Part shown: positions 32,718 through 40,651 of the stretch, one piece after another
Numbering within the stretch: position 1 is the stretch's first letter
Layout: each line of letters starts with the position of its first letter
Assembly: GCF_000519305.1 (NCBI RefSeq)
Contig: NZ_JAFG01000009.1
Location: forward strand, 19,115 to 83,114
Source: Mesorhizobium ciceri WSM4083
GTDB lineage: Bacteria; Pseudomonadota; Alphaproteobacteria; Rhizobiales; Rhizobiaceae
Direction: 5' to 3'
Length of the DNA: 64,000 bases
Position numbers and translations under genes: made by a program
The notes under the pieces: generated by a model
Seen by the model: only the letters and a program-made list of their open reading frames with translations
Databases searched by the model: none
Told to the model about the DNA's origin: nothing

Positions 32718-33739
32718 TTTTTTCGCGCGGCGTTCAACAGACGCTTTTCGCCGCGATCGCCCTGCTTTCCGGCTTGGCTTCGGCGGCAGCCGGTTCGCCC
32801 GATTCCGGTTCTGTCGAACCGGTCGAAATCTCGGCCCGCCCGATCACCGAATTTCACATTGGCCGTGCCGACAAGCAATTCGGCCCTTTCGAATTCGTCG
32901 GCGGGCTGGAGATGACCTCGCCGACGCGCGATTTCGGCGCGCTGTCGGCCTTCCGCTTCCTGAAGGCTGGCGGTGACTTTATCGGCGTTGCCGACACCGG
33001 CTTCTGGTTCTTCGGCACGGTGGTCCGCGACGCGGAAAAGCGGCCCTCCGGCATCCAGAATTTCCGCATGCAGCAGATGGTCGACCGGACGGGCCGGCCG
33101 ATCGACAGGAAATGGGAGGTCGATGCGGAAGGTCTCGCGGTCAAGGACGGCATCGCCACCGTCGGCTTCGAGCGCAGCCACCGCGTCGCCCAGTTCAAAA
33201 TCGACCCCAACGACATGAAGGCGCCGTTCAAGCAGCTGGATTTCCTGGTGCCGGCCCGTGAACTGCGGCAGAATCGCGGCTTCGAGACTGTCACCCACGC
33301 CAACGCCAACGGCCAGCATGAGGGTGGCCTGGTCGTGGTCTCCGAGAAGAGCCTGGACAAGGTCGGCAACATCTATGCCGCCATCATCGAAGGGCCGCAC
33401 AAGGGCGTCTTCACCGTCAAGCGCAATGGCGATTTCGACATCACCGACGGTGCCTTCCTGCCCGATGGCGATCTGTTGCTTCTGGAGCGCAGTTTCTCGA
33501 TGGCCAGCGGCGTCAAGATGCGGCTGCGGCGCATCTACGGCGAAAGCGTCGAGAAGGGCGCGGTCGCCGACGGGCCGGTGCTGCTGGAGGCCGACATGGG
33601 CTACCAGATCGACAATATGGAAGGGCTCGACATCTGGACCCGCGATGACGGCGCGCTGATGGTGTCGCTGATCTCCGACGACAACCACTCGATCCTGCAG
33701 CGCAACCTCTATCTGGAATTCATTCTCCACCAGGATTGA
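32714..33739 (+). CDS. Phytase-like esterase domain protein, exported
   Basis: 341 residues with a signal peptide ending near ...ASAAAG. The body is the PF13449 phytase-like beta-propeller: FVGGLEMTSPTRDFGALSAFRF, WEVDAEGLAVKDGIATVGFERSHRVAQF, NRGFETVTHANANGQHEGGLVVVSEK, and NMEGLDIWTRDDG. Activity in such proteins is mostly unproven. ATGA overlap with cobT shows co-transcription, although a periplasmic esterase has no evident role in cobalamin synthesis. Confidence 0.9.
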   Translation: MIFSRGVQQTLFAAIALLSGLASAAAGSPDSGSVEPVEISARPITEFHIGRADKQFGPFEFVGGLEMTSPTRDFGALSAFRFLKAGGDFIGVADTGFWFFGTVVRDAEKRPSGIQNFRMQQMVDRTGRPIDRKWEVDAEGLAVKDGIATVGFERSHRVAQFKIDPNDMKAPFKQLDFLVPARELRQNRGFETVTHANANGQHEGGLVVVSEKSLDKVGNIYAAIIEGPHKGVFTVKRNGDFDITDGAFLPDGDLLLLERSFSMASGVKMRLRRIYGESVEKGAVADGPVLLEADMGYQIDNMEGLDIWTRDDGALMVSLISDDNHSILQRNLYLEFILHQD

Positions 33740-33750
33740 GCCCGCCGGCT

Positions 33751-34422
33751 TTATGTCCTGGTGGCGATCCAGATGACATGGCGGGCGCCGCGCTTGCCGT
33801 TGGCGCGCGTACTGACCTCTTCGACCCCGAAGCCTGCCTGCTTCAGCCGCCGCGTGAAGCCGCCGTCCGGGCCTTGCGACCACACCGCCAGCACGCCGCC
33901 GGGTTTCAGGGCGCTGCGTGCGGCTGCGAGGCCCTGCAGACTGTAGAGCGCATCGTTGGATTTGTGGACGATGCCTTCCGGGCCGTTGTCGACATCGAGC
34001 AGGATGGCGTCCCAGGCTGCCGGCCGCAACCGGATCAGATGCCCGACATCGGCTTCCTGGATTGTGACGCGAGGATCGTCGAGACAGCCGCCAAAGATTT
34101 CGGCCATCGGACCGCGCGCCCAGGCGACGACGGCCGGCACCAGTTCGGCGACGACGATTCCGGCATCATTGGCTAATTCTGCAAGCGCGGCGCGCAAGGT
34201 AAAACCCATGCCAAGCCCACCGATCAGGATTGTTGGCTGGCTATGGCCGGCAATCCGCTCGCAGGATAGTTTTGCCAGCGCTTCCTCGGAACCGCTGAGG
34301 CGGCTGTTCATCAGCTCGTTGGTGCCCAGCATGATCGAAAATTCGGTGCCGCGCCGCTTGAGGCGCAGTTCCTGTCCGCGGTCCGGAGTCTTGGCCGAAT
34401 CGAGCTGGACCCACGGGATCAT
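33751..34422 (-). CDS. Spermidine-synthase-like SAM-dependent methyltransferase fold protein
   Basis: About 223 residues. TILIGGLGMGFTLRAALAE is the SAM-binding glycine loop; VAELVPAVVAWA and DAILLDVDNGPE follow. The overall pattern matches spermidine synthase homologues with a Rossmann core, but residues needed for putrescine binding cannot be confirmed. The start at 34422 (MIPWVQLDSAKTPDRGQ) is chosen because the longer reading would translate the palindromic repeat upstream. Convergent with the phytase-like gene. Confidence 0.75.
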   Translation of the reverse strand: MIPWVQLDSAKTPDRGQELRLKRRGTEFSIMLGTNELMNSRLSGSEEALAKLSCERIAGHSQPTILIGGLGMGFTLRAALAELANDAGIVVAELVPAVVAWARGPMAEIFGGCLDDPRVTIQEADVGHLIRLRPAAWDAILLDVDNGPEGIVHKSNDALYSLQGLAAARSALKPGGVLAVWSQGPDGGFTRRLKQAGFGVEEVSTRANGKRGARHVIWIATRT

Positions 34423-34435
34423 GATCTTTGTCCGA

Positions 34436-34501
34436 CCATGATCTTTTCCGAAAACCGGGTCCCAAGTTTCGCTGACGCGGACCTTCGGTTCGGGATCATG
34501 G
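34436..34501. repeat. Short rhizobial intergenic palindromic repeat
   Basis: The ends CCATGATC (34436-34443) and GATCATGG (34494-34501) are inverted repeats and enclose TTTTCCGAAAACCGGG plus TTCGGTTCGGGATCATGG. This resembles the very common Mesorhizobium/Bradyrhizobium intergenic element containing CCGAAAACCGG and CGGGATCATG, in a diverged form. It lies between the methyltransferase gene and yhhQ. Confidence 0.55.
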
Positions 34502-34502
34502 T

Positions 34503-35183
34503 TTAAGCCACAACCGCCGGCTGGCTCCAGCGGGCGGCGAGCAGACGGTAGGGGATCAACGCCACGACGGCGATGATCAGTTTCACCGAGAGATCGCCAA
34601 GCGCCCAGGAAATCCAGCGCATCGCCTCGACATGGAAGACGCCCATCAAAGGTGCGCTTTCCAACGCAAAGCCGTCGTTTGGTCCGGCGAAGGCAAAGGC
34701 AGCCGAGAAAGCGACGGTGAAGAACACGGCGGTGTCGAACACCGACCCGACCAGCGTGCCGATGATAGGCGCGCGCCACCAACTCTGCCGGCGCAGCCGG
34801 TTGAAGACGGTGACATCGAGCAGTTGCGCGCTGAGGAACGCCGCTCCGGACGCGGCCGCGATGCGGACCAGCCGGTCGGCGGCGGTCTCGAATTCGATCA
34901 GGCCGTGGCGGAACAGGAAGGGCGGGACAAGGATCGAGCAGATCACCGCCGTCATGAAGCCGACAAAGACGATCCGGCGCGCCACAGTGGGGCCGTAGCG
35001 GCGGTTGGCGAGGTCGGTGACCAAGAACGAGAAGGGATAGGTGAAGGCCCCCCAGGTCAGAATGTCGGCCAGCGAGAGGCCGCCGATCTGGCCCTGCATC
35101 GGGAATTGCACGAGAATGTTCGATGCCACGACGACAAGCGCCATGGCGGCCACGAAGGGCAAATACCGCGAGAAGGAAGTCAT
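34503..35183 (-). CDS. yhhQ: Queuosine precursor transporter (YhhQ/DUF165 family)
   Basis: 226 residues, hydrophobic with about six helices. FLVTDLANRRYGPTVARRIVFVGF and FDTAVFFTVAFSAAFAF are typical DUF165 blocks. YhhQ imports preQ0/preQ1 for tRNA queuosine. The start at 35183 lies inside the preQ1-I riboswitch, which supports the assignment. It is downstream of rpmB on the same strand, with a 183-bp gap holding a 22-bp tandem repeat and the riboswitch. Confidence 0.93.
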   Translation of the reverse strand: MTSFSRYLPFVAAMALVVVASNILVQFPMQGQIGGLSLADILTWGAFTYPFSFLVTDLANRRYGPTVARRIVFVGFMTAVICSILVPPFLFRHGLIEFETAADRLVRIAAASGAAFLSAQLLDVTVFNRLRRQSWWRAPIIGTLVGSVFDTAVFFTVAFSAAFAFAGPNDGFALESAPLMGVFHVEAMRWISWALGDLSVKLIIAVVALIPYRLLAARWSQPAVVA

Positions 35184-35210
35184 TTTTTTATCCTGGGTAA
35201 TGGAACCAGC
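35181..35210 (-). promoter_or_regulatory. preQ1-I riboswitch controlling yhhQ translation
   Basis: Read on the minus strand the RNA is stem CUGG, loop UUCCAUUAC, stem CCAG, then GAUAAAAAA and the yhhQ AUG. The UUC...UAC loop and A-rich tail are the preQ1-I signature. The loop bases CAU can pair with the AUG start codon to form the P2 pseudoknot, so ligand binding would directly hide the start. This is a translational off-switch (mechanism inferred). Confidence 0.85.
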
Positions 35211-35294
35211 CAAGCACCATGCCCATGCGGGCGATGCTTGCCTTCGTATGTGGGCACCGGATTGCCAAAACCTTGCGGCTTCGATCCGATGCTC

Positions 35295-35338
35295 AGGCCA
35301 ACAAGAGGTTGGCCAGAGGCCAACAAGAGGTCGGCCAG
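35295..35338. repeat. 22-bp tandem direct repeat
   Basis: Two adjacent 22-bp units (35295-35316 and 35317-35338) differ at one base. They fill part of the gap between rpmB (stop 35367) and the preQ1 riboswitch. No protein reads through them convincingly. Confidence 0.8.
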
Positions 35339-35366
35339 GGCGGTCGTCCCCCGCCTTTGAACTGTT

Positions 35367-35663
35367 TTAAGCGGCAGCCTGTTCGGCGGTCTTCTTGGCG
35401 ATCTGCTTTTTCAGCAAACGGGCGCGCTGCGACAATTCCTTAACGTCGGCCTTGGCCAGGAAGGCGTCGAGGCCGCCGCGATGTTCGACCGAACGCAGCG
35501 CGTTGGCCGAAATGCGCAGGCGCACGTTTTGGTTCAGCGCTTCCGAAATCAGCGTCACATTGACGAGGTTCGGCAGGAAGCGACGCTTGGTCTTGTTGTT
35601 GGCGTGGCTCACATTGTTGCCGGACATGACTGCCTTGGCAGTGAGTTCGCAGGTGCGGGACAT
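35367..35663 (-). CDS. rpmB: 50S ribosomal protein L28
   Basis: 98 residues. MSRTCELTAKAVMSGNNVSHANNKTKRRFLPN is the classic L28 start, and NALRSVEHRGGLDAFLAK the conserved C-terminal half. It is a component of the large ribosomal subunit. GAAGGTTAGAAC precedes the ATG at 35663. A consensus promoter lies 98 bp upstream. Confidence 0.98.
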   Translation of the reverse strand: MSRTCELTAKAVMSGNNVSHANNKTKRRFLPNLVNVTLISEALNQNVRLRISANALRSVEHRGGLDAFLAKADVKELSQRARLLKKQIAKKTAEQAAA

Positions 35664-35760
35664 TGTTCTAACCTTCAGTTCTCGGGGTCTGCCAAACACT
35701 CAAGCCCACGCCGGGTGGCGCGCGGTTCTGGTCAGGCGGCCTTATGGAAAAAGTTGGCGT

Positions 35761-35789
35761 TCCATAGTTGCATTTCGCCGAGGCGTCAA
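35761..35789 (-). promoter_or_regulatory. Sigma-70 promoter of rpmB
   Basis: On the minus strand TTGACG (35784-35789) and TATGGA (35761-35766) are separated by 17 bp, the optimal spacing. Initiation near 35754 leaves a leader of about 90 nt before rpmB. Confidence 0.6.
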
Positions 35790-35936
35790 GCTCCGGCTTG
35801 CCCAGCCCCTGCATTGCCCACGGCGCGCCCGGCATTTTCATATTAAGGCCGGAATTCATCCTATAAGCGGTTCCATAGGGACATGCCAGACCGGAGTTGC
35901 CCGCCTCCGGCCGAAAATCAAGGACCCGATCCCGCC

Positions 35937-36725
35937 ATGCTTCGTTCGCCACATGCCCTTGCCGCCATGCTTGCCATAGCCTTGCCGTCCGCCGCGTCTG
36001 CTGCCTCGCCGCAGTCGTTCAAGGGCGAGTACACGGTGTCGTTCCTTGGTCTTTCGATAGCGAAATCAACGTTTTCCAGCAGCTATGAGAACGGCGCCTA
36101 CGCGATCCAAGGCAGTGTCACCGCGGCAGGGCTGGCCAAGCTGTTCGACGACACGCGCGGCACGATCTCATCCAAAGGCACGATCGCGGGCAAGAAGATG
36201 GTGCCGCAGGCATTCCGCGCCGACTACACCTCAGGCAAGAAGGCATCGGTGGTCGATATCCGCTTTGCCAATGGCAGGGTCACTTCGACGAAGGTCGTAC
36301 CGGCGCCGGGCAAACGCGACCCCAAGAACTGGGTGCCGCTCGGTGCCGGCGACCTGGCATCGGTGCTTGATCCCATGGCCGCCACGGTCATTCATGCCGA
36401 CAGTCTCGACCAGGTCTGCGGCCGCACGGTGAAGTTCTATGACGGCGAGATGCGTGCCGACCTGACGCTGACCTACGCATCGAAAGGCACGATCTCGGTC
36501 CCGGGCTACAAGGGCGACACCGTCACCTGCCAGATGGGCTTCGAGCCGGTGGCGGGCTATCGCAAGGGCCGCAAGGCGCTCAACTATCTCAAGAACAAAA
36601 GCCGCATGATGGTGACGTTTGCACCGCTCGGCCAAACCGGCGTATATGCGCCGATCCATGCCACGGTGGGCACGCAGATCGGCACCTTGACCATCAGCGC
36701 CGGGCGTTTCGAAGCGGTACAATAG
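35937..36725 (+). CDS. DUF3108 domain protein, exported
   Basis: 262 residues with a signal peptide ending ...ASAAS. The body shows the DUF3108 pattern: GEYTVSFLGLSIAKSTFSSSYENGAYAIQGSVTAAGLAKLF. Proteins of this group lie in the envelope and have no defined function. The ATG at 35937 is preferred; upstream in-frame codons extend into the rpmB promoter region. Confidence 0.85.
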   Translation: MLRSPHALAAMLAIALPSAASAASPQSFKGEYTVSFLGLSIAKSTFSSSYENGAYAIQGSVTAAGLAKLFDDTRGTISSKGTIAGKKMVPQAFRADYTSGKKASVVDIRFANGRVTSTKVVPAPGKRDPKNWVPLGAGDLASVLDPMAATVIHADSLDQVCGRTVKFYDGEMRADLTLTYASKGTISVPGYKGDTVTCQMGFEPVAGYRKGRKALNYLKNKSRMMVTFAPLGQTGVYAPIHATVGTQIGTLTISAGRFEAVQ

Positions 36726-36759
36726 CCAGGCGCGGAATTGGCGCGCCACTGGAGACAGA

Positions 36760-37695
36760 ATGGGGCGCGCTACTCTGATCGGCTTTTCGGCGGTCGCCAT
36801 GTGGGCGCTGCTGGCGTTGCTCACGGATGCGTCGGGCCAGGTGCCGCCGTTCCTGCTGTCGGCAATCACCTTCTCGATCGGCACCGGCGTCGGGCTCGTC
36901 GCACGGCTGTTCATGCCGGCACCCGACAAGCGCCAGAAGATACCGCCGCAGGTGTGGCTGATCGGCATTGCCGGCCTGTTCGGCTACCACTTCTTCTATT
37001 TCACCGCGCTGCGCAATGCACCGGCGGTGGAGGCGAGCCTGATCGCCTATCTGTGGCCGCTGCTGATCGTGCTTGGTTCGGCGCTGATGCCGGGCGAAAA
37101 ACTGGCGTGGAACCATGTCGTCGGCGCGCTGCTCGGCCTTGCCGGCACCATGCTGATCGTCACCAAGGGCGGTGGTCTCGCCTTCGACGCCCGCTATGCC
37201 TTCGGCTATGCCATGGCTGCCGTCTGCGCCGTGCTGTGGTCGTCCTATTCGTTGTTGTCGCGGCGCTTCCCGTCGGTGCCGACCAGCATCGTCACCTGGT
37301 TCTGCGCGGCGACCGCGGTGCTGTCGCTCGCCTGCCACCTGGCGCTGGAACAGACGGTTCTGCCTGACGGCGCCGGCCAGTGGCTGGCCGTGCTCGGCCT
37401 TGGCCTGATGCCGGTGGGCGCCGCCTTCTATGTCTGGGACATCGGCGTCAAGCGCGGTAACATCCAGGTATTGGGTGCTGCAAGCTACGCCGCACCGCTG
37501 TTGTCGACGCTGGTGTTGATCGCGGCCGGCGTCGCCGAGCCGTCGCTGCGCATCCTCGCCGCCTGCGTGCTCATAACCGGCGGCGCGGTGCTCGCCGCAA
37601 AATCCCTGCTCCTGCGCAAGCCTGCCGCGACCGAGAGCCAAGCCGGGTCATCCGAAAGCAAGGCCGGGGCATCCGAAGACGGAGCCAGGGCATGA
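36760..37695 (+). CDS. EamA/DMT family transporter (YddG-like)
   Basis: 311 residues with ten predicted membrane helices in two EamA repeats. FGYHFFYFTALRNAPAVEASLIAYLWPLLIVLGSALMPGE is the first repeat junction; ASYAAPLLSTLVLIAAG marks the second. The double-repeat pattern with YLWPLLIV resembles the aromatic amino acid exporter YddG. The C-terminal tail is repetitive (AGSSESKAGASEDGA). The stop overlaps the next ATG. Confidence 0.92.
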   Translation: MGRATLIGFSAVAMWALLALLTDASGQVPPFLLSAITFSIGTGVGLVARLFMPAPDKRQKIPPQVWLIGIAGLFGYHFFYFTALRNAPAVEASLIAYLWPLLIVLGSALMPGEKLAWNHVVGALLGLAGTMLIVTKGGGLAFDARYAFGYAMAAVCAVLWSSYSLLSRRFPSVPTSIVTWFCAATAVLSLACHLALEQTVLPDGAGQWLAVLGLGLMPVGAAFYVWDIGVKRGNIQVLGAASYAAPLLSTLVLIAAGVAEPSLRILAACVLITGGAVLAAKSLLLRKPAATESQAGSSESKAGASEDGARA

Positions 37696-38378
37696 CGATG
37701 CCGTTTGCGGGCGGCATCGACGCCAACGCCAATGCGACGCTGATCTTTTCGCTGGCGGCGGCGGTGATCTACGCCTTCACGCTTGGCATGCCGCCGACGC
37801 TTGCCCGCTCGGCGGCAAAGACGCTTGCCGTGGCGATGCTTGCCGTGCTGGCCGGGCTGCAGGGCGGCCCGCTGCTGCTGGTCGCCGCGCTCGCACTCAG
37901 CGCCGTTGGCGACGCATTCCTGTCGCGCGACGGCGAAAAGGCGTTTCTCGGCGGGCTGGCCAGTTTTCTTGTCGCTCATATCGTCTATGTCGCGTTGTTC
38001 CTGCGCGGCGGTGGCGGGTTGGGAGTGCTTGGCACCGAATCGTGGCGCGGAGCGATCACGCTCGCCATGGCGGTGTTTGCGATCGTCATGCTGGCGGCGC
38101 TGTGGCGTCGCGTCGGTCCCGGCCTGCGCATCCCGATCGCCGTCTATGTCGCTGCGATCCTGGCAATGGGCGTTTCAGCCCTGACGACAAGCAACCTCTG
38201 GGTGATTGGCGGCGCCATCCTGTTCATGGCATCGGACGGGTTGCTCGCCACGGAGAAATTCCTTGTCGCCGCCATCTCGCCGCATCGTGCCTGGATGCGA
38301 TTCGCCGTCTGGGCGCTGTACTACGCCGCCCAACTCGCGATCACACTTGGCTTCCTACTAAATTGGGCTTCTTATTGA
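37692..38378 (+). CDS. Lysoplasmalogenase-family membrane protein (YhhN)
   Basis: 228 residues with about eight helices. LALSAVGDAFLSRDGEKAFLGGLASFLVAHIVYVALF contains the conserved GD and H residues of the YhhN/TMEM86 family, and ILFMASDGLLATEKF the second catalytic Asp region. TMEM86B hydrolyses the vinyl-ether bond of lysoplasmalogens; bacterial substrates are less clear. It overlaps the transporter gene by four bases. Confidence 0.88.
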   Translation: MTMPFAGGIDANANATLIFSLAAAVIYAFTLGMPPTLARSAAKTLAVAMLAVLAGLQGGPLLLVAALALSAVGDAFLSRDGEKAFLGGLASFLVAHIVYVALFLRGGGGLGVLGTESWRGAITLAMAVFAIVMLAALWRRVGPGLRIPIAVYVAAILAMGVSALTTSNLWVIGGAILFMASDGLLATEKFLVAAISPHRAWMRFAVWALYYAAQLAITLGFLLNWASY

Positions 38379-38379
38379 G

Positions 38380-38808
38380 TTAGGACTGTCCAGGCTGCCA
38401 GCCGGGTGCCGCCAACTCAAAGGCCGAAAACTCGAAGCCCGGCGCGACGGTGCAGCCGACCAGTGTCCATTCGCCCAGGCTGCGCGCCGATTGCCACCAG
38501 CCTGCCGGCACGACGATCTGCGGCCGCTCACCGGCTGCGAGATCGATGCCGAGCACCTGCTCCACAACGGTACTGCCTTCCTCCCACATCGCCAGCGCCA
38601 GCGGGGCGCCGGCATGGAAATGCCAGACCTCGGCGGCGTCCTTGACCCGGTGCCAGGCCGAGACCTGATGCTCCTCAAGCAGGAAGTAGATGGCGGTCGA
38701 ATGGCCGCGCGCGTCGCCGGTGCCATCGCGAAAGGTCTCGGCATACCAGCCGCCTTCCGGATGCGGCTTCAGCCCGAGCGTCGCGATGATTTCGGCGGAG
38801 CTGGTCAT
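38380..38808 (-). CDS. Cupin domain protein (DUF985)
   Basis: 142 residues. LKPHPEGGWYAETFRD and STAIYFLLEEHQVSAWHRV are the DUF985 signature, with WHFHAGAPLALAMW and VVPAGWWQSARSLGEWTLVGCTVAPGFEFSAFELA. It is a RmlC-like cupin; no reaction has been proved. Convergent with the YhhN gene with one base between stops; gloB lies upstream on the same strand. Confidence 0.9.
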   Translation of the reverse strand: MTSSAEIIATLGLKPHPEGGWYAETFRDGTGDARGHSTAIYFLLEEHQVSAWHRVKDAAEVWHFHAGAPLALAMWEEGSTVVEQVLGIDLAAGERPQIVVPAGWWQSARSLGEWTLVGCTVAPGFEFSAFELAAPGWQPGQS

Positions 38809-38831
38809 GGCGTCGACGATACCACCGGGCT

Positions 38832-39599
38832 CTAGAAATTGTCCTTGCGCTTGCGGATTTCAGCAAAGACCTCGGCGTCCGAAGCTTTCTCCAGCCCCAG
38901 ATGCTTGCGGATCGCCGGATCGTGCCAGCGCAGGAAGGGATTGGTCGACAGCTCCTCGCCGATCGTCGTCGGCAGCGTCGGCTTGTCGGCGGCGCGCAGC
39001 TTTTCGATCCTGGCGGCGCGTTCCTTCAATGCCGAATTGGTCGGGTCGACGGTCAGCGCGAAACGGGCGTTGGAGAGCGTATATTCGTGGCCGCAATAGA
39101 TGGCCGTCTCAGCCGGAAGTGCAGCCAGCTTCTTCAGCGATTCATACATCACCGGCGGCTTGCATTCGAACAGCCGTCCGCAACCCAGCGCAAACAGCGT
39201 GTCGGCGGTGAACGCCACACCCGAAGCCGGCAGATAGTAGGAAACGTGGCCGGCGGTGTGGCCGGGCGTGGCGATGACTTCGATCTTTTCATCGCCAAGA
39301 TGGAGGACCGAGCCGTCTTCGACGGTCTCGTCGATGCCGGGGATCTTGGCCTTTTCGGCCTCCGGGCCGACGATGCGCAGCTTGAAGCGCTCCTTCAGCG
39401 CCAGATTGGCCTCGACGTGATCCATGTGATGATGCGTGGTCAGGATCATCGTCGGCGTCCAGCCGGTGCGCTTTATCGCGGCCAGGATAGGCGCTTCCTC
39501 GGGCGCGTCGATGATCGCGGTCTGGCCGCTTTTGGGGTCATGCACCAGCACGCCGAAATTGTCGCTGCGGCACATGAACTGTTCGATTTCGACCGGCAT
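38832..39599 (-). CDS. gloB: Hydroxyacylglutathione hydrolase (glyoxalase II)
   Basis: 255 residues. TTHHHMDHVEANLALK is the THxHxDH zinc motif; GHTAGHVSYY and FTADTLFALGCGRLFE supply further ligands and CGHEYTLSNARFA the glyoxalase II C-terminal. It hydrolyses S-lactoylglutathione in methylglyoxal detoxification. ATG at 39599 leaves five bases after GGAGAG and is preferred over GTG at 39602. Confidence 0.96.
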   Translation of the reverse strand: MPVEIEQFMCRSDNFGVLVHDPKSGQTAIIDAPEEAPILAAIKRTGWTPTMILTTHHHMDHVEANLALKERFKLRIVGPEAEKAKIPGIDETVEDGSVLHLGDEKIEVIATPGHTAGHVSYYLPASGVAFTADTLFALGCGRLFECKPPVMYESLKKLAALPAETAIYCGHEYTLSNARFALTVDPTNSALKERAARIEKLRAADKPTLPTTIGEELSTNPFLRWHDPAIRKHLGLEKASDAEVFAEIRKRKDNF

Positions 39600-39735
39600 C
39601 ACATCTCTCCGTTATGGCCGCAGACATAGGGCGCTTGCGGGGCGATGTCATCCCGGATGTCGAATGACATCCCGGAATGTCGGGTCGTCGCGGCCTTTTG
39701 TTGAAACCTGGCGACATCACGGCTACATCCCTGCC

Positions 39736-40518
39736 ATGCATTCCGACATCGTCGATCTTCGCTCGTTCTATTCGACAACGCTCGGCCGGTTCGCCGAGCG
39801 CTCGATCACCATGGCGTTGTCGTCGATATGGGCGGTCGTGCCCAACGAGCGGCTGGTTGGTCTGGGTTACACCTTGCCCTGGCTGGAGCGGTTCGGCACC
39901 GATGCCGAGCGGGTCTTTGCCTTCATGCCGGCAACGCAAGGCGCCGTCGTCTGGCCGGCGACAGGGCCGACGGCGACGGCACTGGTCTTCGACGAGGAAC
40001 TGCCGCTGGTCGATTCCTGCATCGACCGCATGCTGCTCGTCCATTCGCTCGAACATGTCGAGAACCCGCGTGAGACGCTGAACGAGATCTGGCGTGTGCT
40101 GTCGCCGGCCGGCCGCGTGGTCATCGTCGTGCCCAACCGGCGCGGTGTCTGGGCGCGCTTCGAGCACACCCCGTTCGGCAATGGCCGGCCTTTTTCGCGC
40201 GGCCAGCTTACGGAACTGCTGCGCGAGGCCAATTTCACGCCCGCCGCCTGGTCCGATGCGCTGTTCTTTCCGCCGTCACGGCGCCGTTTCATGATGCGGT
40301 TCCACAATGTGCTGGAGCGCGCCGGCCGGCGGCTATGGCCGATCTTTTCCGGCGTCATCGTCGTCGAGGCGCAGAAACGGCTCTATCAAGGCGTGCCGGT
40401 GGCGCAGCGCGCATCGCGCCGCGTCTTCGTGCCGGTGCTGTCGCCGCATGGCGCCACCCGGCTTGGCCGTCACAATGCCGATGCCAAGCCCTCGGCTTCG
40501 CAGGTGACGGCTTCGTGA
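39736..40518 (+). CDS. Class I SAM-dependent methyltransferase
   Basis: 260 residues. The core shows LPLVDSCIDRMLLVHSLEHVENPRETLNEIWRVLSPAGRVVIVVPN, the methyltransferase-11 motif for post-I regions, but the N-terminal glycine loop is weak. The protein is divergent from gloB, an arrangement seen in other rhizobia as far as I recall. Target unknown. The start at ATG 39736 (MHSDIVDLRSFY) is chosen because the longer upstream reading overlaps gloB. Confidence 0.85.
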   Translation: MHSDIVDLRSFYSTTLGRFAERSITMALSSIWAVVPNERLVGLGYTLPWLERFGTDAERVFAFMPATQGAVVWPATGPTATALVFDEELPLVDSCIDRMLLVHSLEHVENPRETLNEIWRVLSPAGRVVIVVPNRRGVWARFEHTPFGNGRPFSRGQLTELLREANFTPAAWSDALFFPPSRRRFMMRFHNVLERAGRRLWPIFSGVIVVEAQKRLYQGVPVAQRASRRVFVPVLSPHGATRLGRHNADAKPSASQVTAS

Positions 40519-40651
40519 TCGCGGCAAGCGTGCCTGCCGTCGTTTCCCTGCCTATCTGTCGCAAGCGGACCGACAGCCCATCCGGCAGCCCATACGAACG
40601 CCTGTCAAGTTTCTCCATCCGGTTTCAGCTCTGAACGCAAGGACCTCGGCC

